64,000 nucleotides of DNA, taken from positions 744,001-808,000 of the forward strand of contig NZ_CP009241.1 of NCBI RefSeq assembly GCF_000758525.1, written 5' to 3'. Source of the DNA: Paenibacillus sp. FSL H7-0357 (lineage in GTDB: Bacteria > Bacillota > Bacilli > Paenibacillales > Paenibacillaceae). The notes under the pieces were generated by a model, which was not told the DNA's origin, made no database searches, and saw only the letters and a program-made list of their open reading frames with translations. A program made the position numbers and the translations under genes. This document shows positions 23,591 to 32,918 of the stretch, piece after piece; position 1 is the first letter of the stretch; every line of letters begins with the position of its first letter.

Positions 23591-24623
23591 TAATATTCCA
23601 ATTCGTAATATATACTATATGCTTTCCTATGCATATCAAACGTTAAATCTTTCCGAGTATAATCAAATTGGAACAGAAAAGTTTGAGAATGTTAAAGAGC
23701 TGTATACAGAAATTTTAGCGATAGGTATACCCGTTTTGATCCGCGGAGGATTAATTAAAGATTATATAAATATTGAAGAGGATTCCAATGTTATTAAGGG
23801 GGGAATTGATATTAATTCTACGATAAATAAAAATACATTGATAATTAAGAAAGTTTCAGTAGTTTATGATGATTTCTCTGGAAATATATTGTTGAATCAA
23901 ATTATCAAAGCGACACTCGTTTACCTATCGCGCTCAAATAAAATAAATAAAAAGATACGTAGAATTTTTTACGGTTTACTGCCTTATTTCACAGAAGTAT
24001 CAGATGTAGAGCTGAACTTGAAGCTATGGAAAAACCTTAGATATAACCGCCAAAACATTCGCTATCAATTCATTGTAGATGTGTGTAGATATCTTTATGA
24101 GCAGTTATTATTGGATGAAAACTCAACATCTCAAAGGATGAAAGAGGTTCAAGAAGAACAAAGATTATGGTCTTTATATGAAAAATTCATTTATGCATTT
24201 TTCAGACGTGAAACGGAATATATCGTATCCCATCCTCAAATTCAGTGGATTGTTGATGATGAATTTGCAGATGCATTACCGATTATGCAAACAGACCTTG
24301 TACTTCAAAAAGATAAAAAAACATTGATTGTGGATGCAAAGTTTTATTCTGAGAATATGGCAGTAAGGTTTGAAGGTGGAGTTCCCAAGCAAATATCTTC
24401 TAACCTGTATCAAATGTTTACGTATATAAATAATTGGGAAAAACAGAGGGATGAGACTGTTGCAGGTATGCTACTTTATGCCAAAACAACCGCTTTAAAT
24501 CAACCTAACCATGTTTACAGTATTAAAGGTAATCAAATTTTAGTTGTATCTCTTGATTTACAACAAGATTTTAACGGCATAAAGGAAAACTTAATAGCAT
24601 ATGCCAATCAATTTTTTGAATAG
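23577..24623 (+). CDS. mcrC: McrC nuclease subunit
   Basis: The DNA-cutting partner of McrB, 348 residues. It opens IPIRNIYYMLSYAYQTLNL, the standard McrC N-terminus that contacts the McrB ring, and has the PD-(D/E)xK centre in the C-terminal half: LPIMQTDLVLQKDKKTLIVDAKFY (Asp near 241, then D-A-K near 253). NIRYQF-VDVCRYLYEQLLL and SNLYQMFTYINNW are other family-typical stretches. Complete at usual length. Start ATG 23577 lies inside the end of mcrB, so translation is coupled. McrB translocates after binding modified DNA and McrC cuts between sites; modified phage DNA is the expected target. Confidence 0.92.
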   Translation: MERNNNIPIRNIYYMLSYAYQTLNLSEYNQIGTEKFENVKELYTEILAIGIPVLIRGGLIKDYINIEEDSNVIKGGIDINSTINKNTLIIKKVSVVYDDFSGNILLNQIIKATLVYLSRSNKINKKIRRIFYGLLPYFTEVSDVELNLKLWKNLRYNRQNIRYQFIVDVCRYLYEQLLLDENSTSQRMKEVQEEQRLWSLYEKFIYAFFRRETEYIVSHPQIQWIVDDEFADALPIMQTDLVLQKDKKTLIVDAKFYSENMAVRFEGGVPKQISSNLYQMFTYINNWEKQRDETVAGMLLYAKTTALNQPNHVYSIKGNQILVVSLDLQQDFNGIKENLIAYANQFFE

Positions 24624-24742
24624 CTTTATTTGGAGATAAAGAAACCAGACAGCAGAGCTAACTCTGGCGGTATTTTTTGCTTACGGTGTATTGGAAGTTT
24701 TTCTGTTCCTACTATAATAAATATAGGGATTATTCACTATGA

Positions 24743-24778
24743 GAAGCCTAGCTGTCAATCAATTGACAACTAGGTTTC
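24743..24778. terminator. Long hairpin between mcrC and hsdM
   Basis: GAAGCCTAG pairs with CTAGGTTTC and, inside, TGTCAAT with ATTGACA, with one C/A mismatch: 16 pairs around a two-base loop. No T-run follows, so it may be a weak terminator or a processing site. The flanks 24624-24742 and 24779-24883 hold nothing else. Confidence 0.5.
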
Positions 24779-24883
24779 ATTCTATGATAAAGTGAACTTA
24801 AAAATGAATAGGCTTTTTAATAGCTTGAAAAAGCTATTAATTAAATTTTTGAATGGTAAAAATATTTCAATGGGGGATATATA

Positions 24884-27448
24884 GTGATTACATCAGAAGA
24901 AATCAAACGTAGATTATGGGACGGAGCAACTGAACTACGTGGTTCAATGGATGCCAGCCGTTATAAAGATTATATGCTTGGGTTGATGTTCTACAAATTT
25001 TTGAGTGATAAGACTTTAGAAGCATTCAAAGTTACCAGCGGTTTAGGGAATTTGACTGAATCCGAATTGGTCGAGGAATATATTGAGGCAAAAGAGGAAT
25101 ACGGTGAACAGCTTGATAAAATGATTCAGAATGTACTCGGTTATTATGTTTCACCTGAGTATCTCTATCAGACTTGGTTAAAGGACATCAATTCAGGAGA
25201 ATTTGAGGTTCAAAAAGTAACGGATGGCTTGAATAACTTTGAGCGTACGATTGCTGCATCCGGCGATTCAAATGATTTCAGGGGATTATTCTCAAGTTCT
25301 ACCCTTGATTTAACGGACACTGCTCTAGGCAGCAACTTAAATGAACGTAGCAAAAGTGTTAAAGCGTTGATTTTGCTGTTTGCAGACTTGAACATGGTGG
25401 CGCTGCAAAAAGGCGATGTACTCGGTGATGCGTATGAGTACCTAATTGGTCAGTTTGCGATGGAGTCAGGGAAGAAAGCAGGCGAATTCTACACACCACG
25501 ACAAGTTAGTGAAGTTATGGCTCAAATTGCAGCGAAAACGCCAGGTATCAAGACAATCTATGACCCAACTGTCGGCTCTGGCTCACTTCTTCTAACAGTT
25601 AAGAAACATTTGGATGAAGATGTTCAGAGAAATCTTAGCTATTACGGGCAAGAGAAAAATACAGCCACCTATAACTTGACTCGTATGAACTTGTTGCTTC
25701 ATGGTGTTCGTCCAGAAAAAATGACCATTAAAAACGGCGACACCCTTTCTCAAGACTGGCCAGAAGATCCAGAACATGCAAACGAAGGCGTGCTGTTTGA
25801 TGCAGTAGTTATGAATCCACCTTATTCTGTTAAAAATTGGAACAGGGCGGAATTGAAGGTCAGCGATCCCCGTTTTGAAGTTGCTGGGGTGTTACCACCA
25901 GACTCAAAAGGAGATTTTGCATTTCTTTTACACGGATTATTTCACTTAGGTCAGAACGGTACAATGGCAATTGTCTTGCCTCACGGAGTTTTATTCCGTG
26001 GTTCATCTGAGGGAGAAATTCGTAAACGGTTGCTTAAGAAGAATTACATGGATACCATCATAGGCTTGCCAAACAATTTATTCTCCAATACAGGTATCCC
26101 AGTAGTTGTCATCATTTTGAAGAAGAACCGAAGAATTGACGAACCTGTCTTAATCATTGATGCTTCTCATAGCTATATTAAAGTTGGGAAGCAAAATGTT
26201 CTGCAAGAGAAAGACATCGCAAAAATTGTGGACACATACATTGAACGTCGAGAAGAGAAAGGGTACAGTCATTTAGCAACTCGTGAAGAAATAATGGATA
26301 ATCAGTATAACCTGAATATTCCTCGTTATATTGAGGCGGTTGACGGCGAGATTCCTCACGATGTGGATGCCCATCTCTATGGTGGAATTCCTAGAAGTAA
26401 CATTAACGAGTTAAAGATTTTGCAATCTACAGTGCCTGATATTATGGAACGATCTTTGAAAGAAGTTCGTCAGGGCTATGTTGAACTAGCAAAGCCTGTG
26501 GAGGAAATCTCTTCTGATATCTTGAATGACCCTCGTATTATTGAACAGCTAAAAGAACTCGAATGCAAAGCTATGGCTTATGTTGATAAATACTGGGGTA
26601 TTTTGAGAAATGGAAGGGTAGAAATTGATTCAACTCCTTTGATGGAAGAAATGCTTTTTGAAATCAAGGCGATTTTATCTCAGTTCCCAAATATTGATGT
26701 ATATGATGGATATCAGATTGTGGCTGAGATTTGGAAGAATGCCTTGACCCAAGATACGGAAATCATCGCGTTAAGTGACTTCTATACAGCAGGACGTACC
26801 CGTGAACCGAATATGGTTACAAAAGGAACTGGTGATAAGAAAAGAGAAGAGCAGGATGGCTGGGTTGGCAGTATCGTTCCGAATGAGTTGATTGCAAAAC
26901 AATTATATAGAGATCAACTAGAAGAAATCGAGTCGAAAAATATCCGTATTCAAGAGATTGAAACGGAACTGGCTGACTGGGTTGAGGCTGCAAAAGTGGA
27001 TGATAGCGATGAAGCCAATGCTTTAAGCGGGACATTGAATGAAGCTGGTGAAGCTTTTGAAAACAAAACAGTCAAAGTAGAACTGAAGAAAGCTATTAAA
27101 GGAACAGTTGAATATAAACTTTTGAGTAAAGTTGAGAAGTTGATTACAGATAAATTAGCGCTTAGCAAGGCGGTTAAAGAGGATGAAAAGGCGCTCAAAG
27201 AAGCCGTGCAAGCACGCATTCAAACTTTGACAAACGAAGAAATCGACAACTTAATGTATGAAAAATGGTTTGGTAACACCGTAGATGCTATGGTTGCACT
27301 TGTAGAGCGGTCATTAAAAAAAGAGTTGAGCACTTTACAAATGTTGCACAATCGTTATGCTGATACTTTGTCGGCAATTGATAATGAAAGTCGAGACTTG
27401 GAATCAGCGTTTGAAGCTTTGATGAACAAATTGGTGGTTATATTATGA
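24884..27448 (+). CDS. hsdM: Type I restriction-modification methyltransferase HsdM
   Basis: The N6-adenine methyltransferase subunit, 854 residues. The N-terminal HsdM helical domain begins RRLWDGATELRGSMDASRYK and YMLGLMFYKFLSDK; the catalytic domain has AGEFYTPRQVSEVM near 200, SAM motif DPTVGSGSLLL near 226 and the catalytic motif IV NPPYS near 311. After residue 500 there is a long extra C-terminal part with coiled-coil charge pattern (IESKNIRIQEIETELADW, LLSKVEKLITDKLALSK), making it larger than the classical 500-residue form. GTG 24884 follows GGGGGA. It ends overlapping hsdS by one to four bases, so hsdM, hsdS and hsdR form one operon. Confidence 0.94.
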   Translation: MITSEEIKRRLWDGATELRGSMDASRYKDYMLGLMFYKFLSDKTLEAFKVTSGLGNLTESELVEEYIEAKEEYGEQLDKMIQNVLGYYVSPEYLYQTWLKDINSGEFEVQKVTDGLNNFERTIAASGDSNDFRGLFSSSTLDLTDTALGSNLNERSKSVKALILLFADLNMVALQKGDVLGDAYEYLIGQFAMESGKKAGEFYTPRQVSEVMAQIAAKTPGIKTIYDPTVGSGSLLLTVKKHLDEDVQRNLSYYGQEKNTATYNLTRMNLLLHGVRPEKMTIKNGDTLSQDWPEDPEHANEGVLFDAVVMNPPYSVKNWNRAELKVSDPRFEVAGVLPPDSKGDFAFLLHGLFHLGQNGTMAIVLPHGVLFRGSSEGEIRKRLLKKNYMDTIIGLPNNLFSNTGIPVVVIILKKNRRIDEPVLIIDASHSYIKVGKQNVLQEKDIAKIVDTYIERREEKGYSHLATREEIMDNQYNLNIPRYIEAVDGEIPHDVDAHLYGGIPRSNINELKILQSTVPDIMERSLKEVRQGYVELAKPVEEISSDILNDPRIIEQLKELECKAMAYVDKYWGILRNGRVEIDSTPLMEEMLFEIKAILSQFPNIDVYDGYQIVAEIWKNALTQDTEIIALSDFYTAGRTREPNMVTKGTGDKKREEQDGWVGSIVPNELIAKQLYRDQLEEIESKNIRIQEIETELADWVEAAKVDDSDEANALSGTLNEAGEAFENKTVKVELKKAIKGTVEYKLLSKVEKLITDKLALSKAVKEDEKALKEAVQARIQTLTNEEIDNLMYEKWFGNTVDAMVALVERSLKKELSTLQMLHNRYADTLSAIDNESRDLESAFEALMNKLVVIL

Positions 27449-28671
27449 TGGAGCAAAAAAAATTAGTGCCAAGAAGAAGATTTAGGGAGTTTCAAGATAC
27501 TCACGATTGGGAACAGCGTGAGTTAGAGGAGATAACCTTAAAGATAGGAAGTGGAAAGACTCCAAAAGGTGGAGACTCTTCATACGTTTCGGAAGGGGTT
27601 CCATTGCTCAGATCTCAAAATGTCTACGGAGATATAGTTGACTTGAAAGATGTTGCATATATTACTCCCCAAACTGATGAAGAGATGAAAAATAGTCGGG
27701 TGGTTATGAATGACGTATTGCTTAACATTACAGGTGCTTCGATTGGGAGAAGTGCAGTATACCGCCTTTCTAGTGGCGCCAACGTTAATCAGCACGTGTG
27801 TATCATTAGACCAGCCAAGGGTTATAGTTCAGATTTTGTTCAACTAAACTTGGCAACTTCTAAAGGCCAACAACAGATTAATAATAATCAAGCAGGCGGC
27901 GCGCGTGAAGGATTGAACTTCCAACAGATTAGTAAAATGAGATTCGAATTTCCATCTCTCGAAGAACAAGACCAAATTGGTTTATTTTTCCGTGACCTCG
28001 ACAACCTTATCACTCTTCATCAGCGTAAGCTAGATAAGACGAAAGCGTTAAAATCTGCTTATCTTTCTGAAATGTTTCCCGCTGAAGGTGAAAGTGAGCC
28101 AAAACGGAGATTTGCAGGATTTACTGACGCTTGGGGACAGCGTGAGTATGGCGAAGTTATAGATTTATTGTCGGGACAGGACTTTTCGCCTTCAGAATAT
28201 AACGATACGTGTAACGGTATACCTTATATGACAGGGGCTAGTTGTATAGTTGGGAAAGAGACTATCGTTAACCGTTGGACAACAGTTCCTAGATGTTTAG
28301 CAGAAAAGGGCGACGTTTTGCTTGTCTGTAAGGGATCTGGTTATGGAGCAATTGCTGTATTGGCACAAGATAAAGCACATATTGCTAGGCAATTTATGGC
28401 TTTGAAAAATCTACCTAATCTAGATAAAATATTCAATTTATACCTATTGAATTCAGTAATAGAAAATATCAAAAAAGATGCAAGAGGTTTAATAGCCGGG
28501 ATTGCACGGGATGCCGTTATAAAACAAGAAATTTCTATTCCATCATTAGAAGAACAATCCCAAATTGGTGTCTTTTTTAAAAAAATTGACCACCTCATCA
28601 CCCTTCATCAGCGTAAGCTGGAAAAATTACAAAATATAAAAAAAGCATACCTAAATGAAATGTTTATATAG
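27445..28671 (+). CDS. hsdS: Type I specificity subunit HsdS
   Basis: The sequence-recognition subunit, 408 residues, with two target recognition domains (about 20-165 and 225-370) separated and followed by conserved helical spacers: GLFFRDLDNLITLHQRKLDK near 177 and GVFFKKIDHLITLHQRKLEK near 376. Each half also starts alike (RRRFREFQ.. WEQRELEE and KRRFAGF.. WGQREYGE). The repeats are visible in DNA too: CTTCATCAGCGTAAGCT occurs at 28015-28031 and 28603-28619, and a 16-base repeat with one mismatch at 27508 and 28132. Such repeats permit recombination that swaps recognition domains. Two tandem ATGs (27445, 27448) are possible starts. Confidence 0.94.
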   Translation: MMEQKKLVPRRRFREFQDTHDWEQRELEEITLKIGSGKTPKGGDSSYVSEGVPLLRSQNVYGDIVDLKDVAYITPQTDEEMKNSRVVMNDVLLNITGASIGRSAVYRLSSGANVNQHVCIIRPAKGYSSDFVQLNLATSKGQQQINNNQAGGAREGLNFQQISKMRFEFPSLEEQDQIGLFFRDLDNLITLHQRKLDKTKALKSAYLSEMFPAEGESEPKRRFAGFTDAWGQREYGEVIDLLSGQDFSPSEYNDTCNGIPYMTGASCIVGKETIVNRWTTVPRCLAEKGDVLLVCKGSGYGAIAVLAQDKAHIARQFMALKNLPNLDKIFNLYLLNSVIENIKKDARGLIAGIARDAVIKQEISIPSLEEQSQIGVFFKKIDHLITLHQRKLEKLQNIKKAYLNEMFI

Positions 28672-28686
28672 AGGGGAGTGAGGACT

Positions 28687-31600
28687 ATGAGCGATGCTCC
28701 AAAAAGTGCAGCAGAAAAATCGTTTCAAGAAAACTTTGTTAAAGAGCTCGAAAAGTATAAATGGAAAGCCCCCGACTTCTTAAATGGAAATCTTCAAAAA
28801 GTCACTGTTAATGACCTGATTACTCACTGGCGTAGCGAGCTCAACCGGATTAATGCCGATCAGCTAGAGGGTGTGGAATTAACGGATAACGAGTTCAAAC
28901 AAGTGATGGCTAAAGTCAATCGGATCAGCAATAGCTACGAGGCAGCTAAGATTCTAGCGATTGAAGAATCCAAAGGAAAGATTGATGGTATTTACCGTGA
29001 TGACAATCCTAAAATCACGAGAAAACAAATTACTTTGACCATATTTAAAAAAGCTGAAGTTCGCGGCGGGGACTCCAGTTATAGGATTGCTAGAGAGGTG
29101 CAGACTTCAAGCAATAACCGTTTTGATATTGTCTTACTGATTAACGGACTGCCTCTAATTAATATCGAACAAAAACGTACGGACAAAACACTGGATGAGG
29201 CTTTCGGACAATTCATGCGCTACTACCGTGATGGCGAATACAGTAATAACTTCATGGCTTTTTCGCAGATGATGGTAATCACCTCTGAAATTGCTACCCG
29301 TTATTTTGCTACTCCTAAAACAATAACAGATTTCAACCCTAGCTTTGTTTTCCATTGGTCGGATAAAAAAAACAAACCGATTAACAACTGGCAAAAAGTA
29401 GTGGAGAATTTTCTTATGATACCCATGGCCCATCAAATGGTGGGGGATTATTTAGTGATAGACGAAGCTAAGGACGAAGAAAACAGGCGTCATATGTTAA
29501 TGCGACCATATCAAGTGTATGCTTTACAATCTGTCGAAAGTGCTGCTTTCGGTTGGGATAATGATGATAAAGTTCCTCACGGCGGATTTGTTTGGCACAC
29601 AACGGGCTCAGGAAAAACCATTACCAGTTTTAAGACGGCTTTATTTTTATCGACTAGAGCAGGATTTGATAAGGTAATCTTCCTTGTTGATCGTCGTGAG
29701 TTAGACAATCGAACCAGTGAAAACTTCAAAGCATACGCTGCCTACGAGGCTGTCTCTGTTGATGATACCAAGCATACCTACCAGCTTAAAAAAATACTTA
29801 AGTCAGTTAAAAATGGAATTGTAGTAACGACAACATTTAAACTAAATTCTTTAGTGAAGGAAATGGAAGAAGCTCACGATAACAGTTTAGCAGATAAAAA
29901 AATCATTTTTATCATCGATGAAGCGCACCGCACAACAATGGGGCAGATGATGGGAAGCATTACGAAGTTTTTTAAAAAAAACGGACTTTTCTATGGGTTT
30001 ACCGGAACGCCTTTATTTGATGAAAATAACGTTAAGGGAAAAGTCAATGAAAATAGTGAGGTCATCAATACAACCGAAAAACTATTTGGGCCCAAGTTAC
30101 ATCAATATACGATTGACGAGGCCATTGCGGATAAAAACGTATTGGGTTTCCACGTTGATTACATTAACACTGGAGAGTTCAAGAGTTATGAAGATTTAAG
30201 AGAGCAACTGGTTGAGCAGATGAAGGAAGAACGCCCTGAACTAACGGATAGAGAGATTGAACGTAAAGTTCAAGAAATGTCAGAAGCTCAACTTGAGAAA
30301 CAAGCTCAAACACGAGGATTGCTGATATATCAGGATGAAACGCATATTCCACGCGTAGTTGAAGAAATTCTGAGTAACTGGGAATCCCAATCACAGGGTA
30401 GGGAATTTAATGCTATCTTAACAGTGGCTTATAAAAACCGGGTGATTGCCTATTATGATGAGTTCAAGAAGCAATTGACAGCAAATGGAGCGAAGCTAAA
30501 CGTGGCAATGACTTTTAGCTTCGGCAATGAAAATGATCTTAAGCCACTAGACCCTAAAATTGTAAAAGGTATGTTTAAAGATTACGCCGAATTTACGGGT
30601 ATTGAATTTATCGCTGGGGATAAAAAACGCGGTGAGGACGCTTACTTTGAAGATGTCGTAGAACGTGCCACTCGAGGCGGCAGCGGACGCAATCCGAAGA
30701 ATATAGATCTCGTGATTGTAGCAGCCCAACTGTTGACAGGGTATGACTCTAAGCGTCTTAACACGCTTTATGTTGACCGTTATCTTGAACTTCAAAGTTT
30801 GATTCAAGCGTATTCTCGAACTAATCGTGTATTCGGTTCCAATAAAGAGTTCGGAACAATTATCAACTTCCAATATCCACGACTTACTGAGCAAATCGTA
30901 GAGGACGCTCTGAAGCTGTATGGAAGCGGTGGTAAGAGCAGTAAGGCCATTGTGGATACCTATGATACTGCTGTAAAAAAACTAGCCATAAAAAATACTG
31001 AAATGATTTCGACATTACCTGATCCGACGGAATGGCAGGTCATTAAAGATGATAACGAGAAAAAAGAAGCGTTTCTCCTGTCCTTTAAAGATACTGCTGA
31101 GCAATTGAATTTAGTGGAACAATACTATGAATTCAAGTGGGACGATGTTGCTTTTGGTATGGATGAGCATACTTGGCTGCAATATGTCGGTGCATATAAA
31201 AACTTAACTTGGAAGCCAGGGGAAGCGCCAACGCCAACGCCGATTAACCCTCTTTCTGGAAGAACTAAGCTAGCGGGAACACAGGTCATTGATGCCAATC
31301 ATATTCTTAGCTTGATTGGTTCGAAAGTCACCGCTCCGAACGGTATACAAACGGTGGATGATGAAACACTCCGTATTATTTATGAACAAATTCAAGAGCT
31401 GAGTAACATGGGGGAATATGAGCAAGCACAGTTACTGAAAGAATTTGTGGACACTGAGCTTATGCGAGGTAACCTATCTAGTAGTCTAGACTTTGATGAG
31501 GCATTTGAAGCTTGGAAAGCAGGTAAGTTGGCAAACGTGGTTATTGCTTTTTCTTTAGAGTGGGGGCTTGACAGTAAGTTGCTTGGAAAATCAGTGGATT

Positions 31601-31770
31601 CATATTCTTTTACACAGCCTGATGTTGTTCCTTACATTAATGAACTCATTAGTAGCATTGATTATGGCAAGGCAACCAACCAAACAGCTGGAAATTTGTT
31701 AAGGCATAATATGAAGCTAACTACCAAACTTCCAGCGTGGATTGCTGAAGTTAAGCAAAAATATAGTTAA
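28687..31770 (+). CDS. hsdR: Type I restriction endonuclease/translocase HsdR
   Basis: The motor and nuclease subunit, 1027 residues. The N-terminal nuclease has the PD-(D/E)xK arrangement RFDIVLLINGLPLINIEQKR (Asp near 149, E-Q-K near 166). Superfamily II helicase motifs follow: Walker A WHTTGSGKTITSFKTA near 306, DEAH in FIIDEAHRTTMGQ near 411, GFTGTPLF, then LLTGYDSKRLNTLYVD and LIQAYSRTNRVF (motifs V and VI). The C-terminal third is helical and docks on HsdM. ATG 28687 is chosen over GTG 28678 by ribosome-site spacing. With HsdM and HsdS it cuts unmethylated DNA far from the recognition site after translocation. Intact by eye. Confidence 0.94.
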   Translation: MSDAPKSAAEKSFQENFVKELEKYKWKAPDFLNGNLQKVTVNDLITHWRSELNRINADQLEGVELTDNEFKQVMAKVNRISNSYEAAKILAIEESKGKIDGIYRDDNPKITRKQITLTIFKKAEVRGGDSSYRIAREVQTSSNNRFDIVLLINGLPLINIEQKRTDKTLDEAFGQFMRYYRDGEYSNNFMAFSQMMVITSEIATRYFATPKTITDFNPSFVFHWSDKKNKPINNWQKVVENFLMIPMAHQMVGDYLVIDEAKDEENRRHMLMRPYQVYALQSVESAAFGWDNDDKVPHGGFVWHTTGSGKTITSFKTALFLSTRAGFDKVIFLVDRRELDNRTSENFKAYAAYEAVSVDDTKHTYQLKKILKSVKNGIVVTTTFKLNSLVKEMEEAHDNSLADKKIIFIIDEAHRTTMGQMMGSITKFFKKNGLFYGFTGTPLFDENNVKGKVNENSEVINTTEKLFGPKLHQYTIDEAIADKNVLGFHVDYINTGEFKSYEDLREQLVEQMKEERPELTDREIERKVQEMSEAQLEKQAQTRGLLIYQDETHIPRVVEEILSNWESQSQGREFNAILTVAYKNRVIAYYDEFKKQLTANGAKLNVAMTFSFGNENDLKPLDPKIVKGMFKDYAEFTGIEFIAGDKKRGEDAYFEDVVERATRGGSGRNPKNIDLVIVAAQLLTGYDSKRLNTLYVDRYLELQSLIQAYSRTNRVFGSNKEFGTIINFQYPRLTEQIVEDALKLYGSGGKSSKAIVDTYDTAVKKLAIKNTEMISTLPDPTEWQVIKDDNEKKEAFLLSFKDTAEQLNLVEQYYEFKWDDVAFGMDEHTWLQYVGAYKNLTWKPGEAPTPTPINPLSGRTKLAGTQVIDANHILSLIGSKVTAPNGIQTVDDETLRIIYEQIQELSNMGEYEQAQLLKEFVDTELMRGNLSSSLDFDEAFEAWKAGKLANVVIAFSLEWGLDSKLLGKSVDSYSFTQPDVVPYINELISSIDYGKATNQTAGNLLRHNMKLTTKLPAWIAEVKQKYS

Positions 31771-31801
31771 ATCGATGTTGGTGAAAAAAGTATATTTTAT
31801 G

Positions 31802-31830
31802 AGCCAAGGAGATGTATTCCTTGGCTTTTA
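31802..31830 (+). terminator. Rho-independent terminator of the hsd operon
   Basis: AGCCAAGGA (31802-31810) pairs perfectly with TCCTTGGCT (31818-31826), followed by TTT; 31 bases after the hsdR stop. Confidence 0.85.
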
Positions 31831-31862
31831 CATTTATTTGAAGATTGCAGAACAACTGTCCT

Positions 31863-32111
31863 TCAATTTTCCTCACCCAACAACTCCCCAACCGAAACCT
31901 CCAATGCCTTTGCAATAGCCACAACCTCATAGTCTTGTACAAGCCTATATTGACCTTCCAATCTTGATAAACTGGTTGGGCTGATGTCTAAACCGAAGGT
32001 CTGCAACCTGGCTAGAAAATCCTTTTGCTTCATTCGCTTAGTATTTCGAATAGCTACAACTCGGGTCCCGATGATGTTTTTGTCACCTGGTGGCTCTTTA
32101 CGATGTCTCAA
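31863..32111 (-). CDS. XRE-family helix-turn-helix protein
   Basis: An 82-residue DNA-binding protein of the Cro/cI-like HTH_3 type: GTRVVAIRNTKRMKQKDFLA, then LDISPTSLSRLEGQYRLVQD as the recognition helix region, and AIAKALEVSVGELLGEE. Almost the whole protein is the HTH domain. The start is TTG 32111 with GAGGTGA eight bases upstream. It faces hsdR from the opposite strand and is divergent from the Spo0E-like gene 150 bases away, so it may regulate that gene or the second McrBC-like pair. Small solitary XRE regulators are usual in defence islands and prophage edges. Confidence 0.85.
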   Translation of the reverse strand: MRHRKEPPGDKNIIGTRVVAIRNTKRMKQKDFLARLQTFGLDISPTSLSRLEGQYRLVQDYEVVAIAKALEVSVGELLGEEN

Positions 32112-32262
32112 TTCCGTGTCACCTCACAATTTAACCAAATTGTATGCGAGGTTACTGTTGTTTTAATGCGAATATCGAATTAAAATGAAATAAACCGATA
32201 AACGCATTAAAATATCTGCACATCGTCTACAGATATAGCTTTTCCAGGAAGGAGGGTTTGTA

Positions 32263-32760
32263 ATGCAACATCTGATGCAGAAATATGAGGAGGAAAAGCG
32301 CAAGCTGAATGAACTTGGCCAGAGATCACTGGAGCAAGGAATTCCACTGAGCGGCAATGAAGCAGTTCAAGCCCAGAGTCGTAGAGTGGATGAACTCATT
32401 AATCAGATGCATCTAGAAAAGAATGGATATTCAGAGGCTTTTCGTTTAAACTTCTGTCTTGGGGGAGATGTGGTGAGCTTTCCAGTGTGGTTTGTACAAA
32501 CGATTCAAGGTCGATTGAATGAGGTAACTGCACAGATTGAATATCAATCTGAGTCTAGACATGCCTTTGAAGAAGAGAGCAAAGCCTTTCAGGCGTTGTT
32601 TGACTCCATGGATATTGCACGCATGCCAGAATTTGAGTATTGGGAGGATAAGCTGCAATTGAAGCAATCTGCTCTTAATGAACGTCTATATCTACAAGGA
32701 CTAAAAGATGGTATGCAGCTCGCAAATGCCTTTACTGCTCCTTCTATTCTCTCCGATTAA
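32263..32760 (+). CDS. Protein with N-terminal Spo0E-like motif
   Basis: A 165-residue helical protein. Residues 1-50 look like the Spo0E aspartyl-phosphate phosphatase hairpin: KRKLNELGQRSLEQGIPL then EAVQAQSRRVDELINQM, matching the family's S-xx-(L/V)-D-x-L-I signature. Spo0E proteins dephosphorylate Spo0A~P and delay sporulation. The remaining 115 residues (FRLNFCLGGDVVSFPVWFVQ, YWEDKLQLKQSALNERLYLQ) are not part of classical Spo0E and I do not recognise them. RBS AAGGAGGG is strong. It precedes the MrcB/DUF2357 genes by 158 bases with a weak terminator between, so whether it belongs to that system is open. Confidence 0.6.
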   Translation: MQHLMQKYEEEKRKLNELGQRSLEQGIPLSGNEAVQAQSRRVDELINQMHLEKNGYSEAFRLNFCLGGDVVSFPVWFVQTIQGRLNEVTAQIEYQSESRHAFEEESKAFQALFDSMDIARMPEFEYWEDKLQLKQSALNERLYLQGLKDGMQLANAFTAPSILSD

Positions 32761-32795
32761 GTCACAATTAAAAATACGTACACTAACTGACTGGG

Positions 32796-32816
32796 CTGTC
32801 CGTGCGACAGTCTTTT
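32796..32816 (+). terminator. Short terminator-like hairpin
   Basis: CTGTC-cgtgc-GACAG followed by TCTTTTCTT, 36 bases after the Spo0E-like gene. The stem is only five pairs, so readthrough into the next gene is plausible. Confidence 0.45.
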
Positions 32817-32918
32817 CTTATGTGCTGTGGTTAGAAGGGATACATTCCCATATTGTCGAATAACCATACATATTGTAATTCTAGATTAAGTAATCATTAA
32901 CCACCTTGGAGGACTCAC

